From Streptomyces asoensis (GTDB lineage Bacteria; Actinomycetota; Actinomycetes; Streptomycetales; Streptomycetaceae), in contig NZ_BNEB01000003.1 in assembly GCF_016860545.1 (NCBI RefSeq), positions 1,550,001 to 1,614,000 of the forward strand: a stretch of 64,000 nucleotides of DNA, read 5' to 3'. Positions 62,207-64,000 of the stretch are shown here, piece after piece (position 1 is the first letter of the stretch; the number at the start of each line of letters is the position of its first letter). Made by a program: the position numbers and the translations under genes. Under the pieces are notes generated by a model. The model was not told the DNA's origin and ran no database searches. It saw nothing but the letters and a program-made list of their open reading frames with translations.

Positions 62207-63004
62207 GTGAGCGACGAAGACATCACGCTGACCGCGGGTGACGCGGAGGTGACCGTGCAGCCGGGCAACGGCGGCCGGGTCGGTGGGCTGCGCGTGGGCG
62301 GCCTCGAACTGCTGCGTCAGGGAGAGCGGTTCGGCTGCTTCCCGATGGTCCCCTGGTGCGGCAGGATCCGCGACGGGCGCTTCCGGGACGGCGGGACCGT
62401 GCACCAGATGCCGCTCAACGCCGCGCCGAACGCCATCCACGGCACCGCCCGTGACGGTGCGTGGAAGGTGGCGCGGCGGTCGGCGGCCGAGGCCGTGCTG
62501 ACGTACGAACTGGTGGCGCCCTGGCCCTTCACGGGCCTGGTCACCCAGATGGTCACGCTGACGGGGGACGACCTGACCCTCGCGATGTCCGTCGAGACGT
62601 ACGACTCGTCCTTCCCGGCGCAGATCGGCTGGCACCCCTGGTTCAACCGTGCCCTGGGCGGCCGGGAGGGCCAGGACGTGCGGGTCTCCTTCGAGCCCGC
62701 GTGGCAGGAGGAGCGCGGCGCCGACCACCTGCCGACCGGCAACCGCGTCGCACCGCGGCCCGGCCCCTGGGACGACTGTTTCGGCATGCCCGGCGGTGTC
62801 GACGTCGGCCTCACCTGGCCCGGTCTGCTGGAGCTGCGGGTGACCAGCCCCGAGGAGTGGGTCGTCGTCTACGACGAGCAGGAGGCGGCCGTGTGCGTGG
62901 AGCCGCAGACCGGCCCGCCGGACGGTCTGAACACGCTTCCGCGCCTGGTCACCCCGCTGGAGCCGCTGGAGGCCACCACCACCTGGCGCTGGACGAGGCT
63001 CTGA
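62207..63004 (+). CDS. Aldose 1-epimerase family protein
   Basis: 265 aa from GTG 62207. The galactose-mutarotase fold is shown by DAEVTVQPGNGGRVGGLRVG, CFPMVPWCGRIRDGRFRDG, NAIHGTARDGAWKV (His for catalysis), IGWHPWFNRALGG (His) and VVYDEQEAAVCVEPQTGPPD (the catalytic Glu). It interconverts alpha and beta forms of hexoses. Its stop is 36 bases before the pyrE ATG in the same direction. The substrate cannot be fixed. Confidence 0.88.
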   Translation: MSDEDITLTAGDAEVTVQPGNGGRVGGLRVGGLELLRQGERFGCFPMVPWCGRIRDGRFRDGGTVHQMPLNAAPNAIHGTARDGAWKVARRSAAEAVLTYELVAPWPFTGLVTQMVTLTGDDLTLAMSVETYDSSFPAQIGWHPWFNRALGGREGQDVRVSFEPAWQEERGADHLPTGNRVAPRPGPWDDCFGMPGGVDVGLTWPGLLELRVTSPEEWVVVYDEQEAAVCVEPQTGPPDGLNTLPRLVTPLEPLEATTTWRWTRL

Positions 63005-63040
63005 CCTCCGGCCCCGGGGCACGCCTCTAAGCTGAGGGGC

Positions 63041-63595
63041 ATGACGGACGTGGATGCACGCGGCGCGCTGCTGCAACAGATCAAGGACAAGGCCGTGGTG
63101 CACGGCAAGGTGACCCTGTCGTCGGGCCTGGAGGCGGACTACTACATCGACCTGCGCCGGGTCACCCTCGACGGCGAGGCCGCTCCGCTGGTCGGGCAGG
63201 TGCTGCTCGACCTGACCGACGGGCTCGACTTCGACGCGGTGGGCGGGCTGACCATGGGCGCCGACCCGGTGGCCGGCGCCATGCTGCACGCGGCCGCCGC
63301 GCGCGGCCGGCGGCTGGACGCCTTCGTCGTCCGCAAGGCGGCGAAGGCGCACGGGTTGCAGCGGCGGGTCGAAGGCCCCGAGATCAAGGGCCGGCGCGTC
63401 CTGGTCGTCGAGGACACCTCCACCACCGGTGGCTCACCGCTCGCCGCCGTGGAGGCCGTGCGCGAGGCGGGCGCCGAGGTCGTGGCGGTGGCGACGATCG
63501 TGGACCGGGCGACCGGCGCCGACGAGAAGATCCGCGAGGGCGCGGGCGTGCCGTACCTGTTCGCCTTCTCGAAGGATGAACTGGGTCTGGACTGA
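63041..63595 (+). CDS. pyrE: Orotate phosphoribosyltransferase
   Basis: 184 aa from ATG 63041 (AGCTGAGGGGC upstream). It makes OMP from orotate and PRPP in pyrimidine synthesis. The PRPP loop is RVLVVEDTSTTGGSPLAAVE. Other features are LSSGLEADYYIDLRRVTLDG and GGLTMGADPVAGAMLHAA, with FVVRKAAKAHG containing the catalytic Lys. The length is typical of the actinobacterial form. The core order to fba agrees with S. coelicolor. Confidence 0.95.
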   Translation: MTDVDARGALLQQIKDKAVVHGKVTLSSGLEADYYIDLRRVTLDGEAAPLVGQVLLDLTDGLDFDAVGGLTMGADPVAGAMLHAAAARGRRLDAFVVRKAAKAHGLQRRVEGPEIKGRRVLVVEDTSTTGGSPLAAVEAVREAGAEVVAVATIVDRATGADEKIREGAGVPYLFAFSKDELGLD

Positions 63596-63760
63596 CGGGC
63601 CGCTCCGACCTGCACGTGACCGGCGTGTGGACCAGGCATGGACCATTCGCGCATGTCTGGAAAGATGGGATCGACGATGACGTCGCACCCAAGGTCTAGG
63701 TCAGGGCCGTAGTACGCAGATCGACAGATCGCCAACCCGCAGATACCAAGGAGCGGACAG

Positions 63761-64000
63761 ATGCCCATCGCAACCCCCGAGGTCTACAACGAGATGCTCG
63801 ACCGGGCGAAGGCAGGCAAGTTCGCCTACCCGGCCATCAACGTGACCTCGAGCCAGACCCTGCACGCGGCACTGCGCGGCTTCGCGGAGGCGGAGAGCGA
63901 CGGCATCATCCAGATCACGACGGGTGGCGCCGAGTTCGCGGGCGGCCAGTACAGCAAGGACATGGTGTCGGGCGCCCTGGCCCTCGCCGAGTTCGCGCAC
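63761..64000 (+). CDS. fba: Fructose-bisphosphate aldolase class II, N-terminal part
   Basis: 80 residues are visible from ATG 63761 (AAGGAGCGGACAG upstream); the gene runs past the window end. MPIATPEVYNEMLDRAKAGK, AYPAINVTSSQTLHAALRGF and AEAESDGIIQITTGGAEFAG match the start of class II zinc-dependent aldolase of glycolysis. The spacing from pyrE and the 165-base intergenic region suggest its own promoter. Confidence 0.93.
   Translation, partial: MPIATPEVYNEMLDRAKAGKFAYPAINVTSSQTLHAALRGFAEAESDGIIQITTGGAEFAGGQYSKDMVSGALALAEFAH

Overview
The window is a high-GC actinomycete chromosome segment, almost certainly Streptomyces. The signs are GC-rich third positions, many GTG/TTG starts, a dnaK-grpE-dnaJ-hspR operon with HspR (HAIR) operators, ANTAR and WhiB-type regulators, an LAXTG surface protein and a PPOX/F420-type enzyme. 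The housekeeping order dnaK, grpE, dnaJ, hspR ... solute-binding lipoprotein ... clpB ... pyrE, fba matches what I know of the S. coelicolor core (dnaK SCO3671 down to fba SCO3649).

Layout. 0-3.4 kb: the end of an Asp23/Gls24 protein, a STAS protein and two GAF-ANTAR regulators. 3.6-5.3 kb: tRNA-Gly(CCC), a zinc-ribbon mini-protein, dcd and a phosphoribosyltransferase. 5.5-8.3 kb: a 936-aa STAND-type NTPase with an unusual C-terminal tail. 8.5-14.6 kb: a secreted protein, a Yip1-like membrane protein, a large Fe-S/CCG oxidoreductase and a WecA-like membrane protein with degenerate catalytic motifs. 14.6-18.8 kb: the dnaK heat-shock operon.

18.9-43.0 kb is an accessory block between hspR and the next core genes. 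It encodes a type IV secretion-like apparatus: VirB4-type ATPase, VirB6-, VirB2- and PrgI/VirB3-like membrane proteins, two VirB8/TcpC-like proteins, a three-domain peptidoglycan hydrolase and a TraG/VirD4-like coupling ATPase. Also present are paired lipoproteins, a WhiB-winged-helix fusion, paralogous small proteins resembling immunity proteins, and a 961-aa Rossmann-fold protein with a divergent zinc-ribbon partner. I see no relaxase, integrase or replication gene. The minus-strand genes from about 36.9 to 22.5 kb are spaced or overlapped as one long operon, and a plus-strand operon runs the other way from 37.2 kb.

43.1-50.6 kb: an LAXTG sortase substrate, an orphan sugar-binding lipoprotein, then three paralogous regulators (TrmB/PLD-like domain plus LuxR HTH). 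These sit beside a small exported peptide with five DSTW repeats, translationally coupled to a miniature Rieske-like protein that lacks metal ligands. This peptide/regulator locus is the best candidate here for an undescribed system, either peptide signalling or a modified peptide.

50.8-64 kb: a PPOX protein, clpB with its own HAIR site, a YbjN protein, a VapBC-like toxin-antitoxin pair lodged between an aminotransferase remnant and an intact aminotransferase, a Gly/His/Cys-rich membrane protein, DUF2617, a membrane spermidine-synthase-like protein, a CoxG/SRPBCC protein, an aldose 1-epimerase, pyrE and the start of fba. Functional calls rest on reading the translations; no database search was run.
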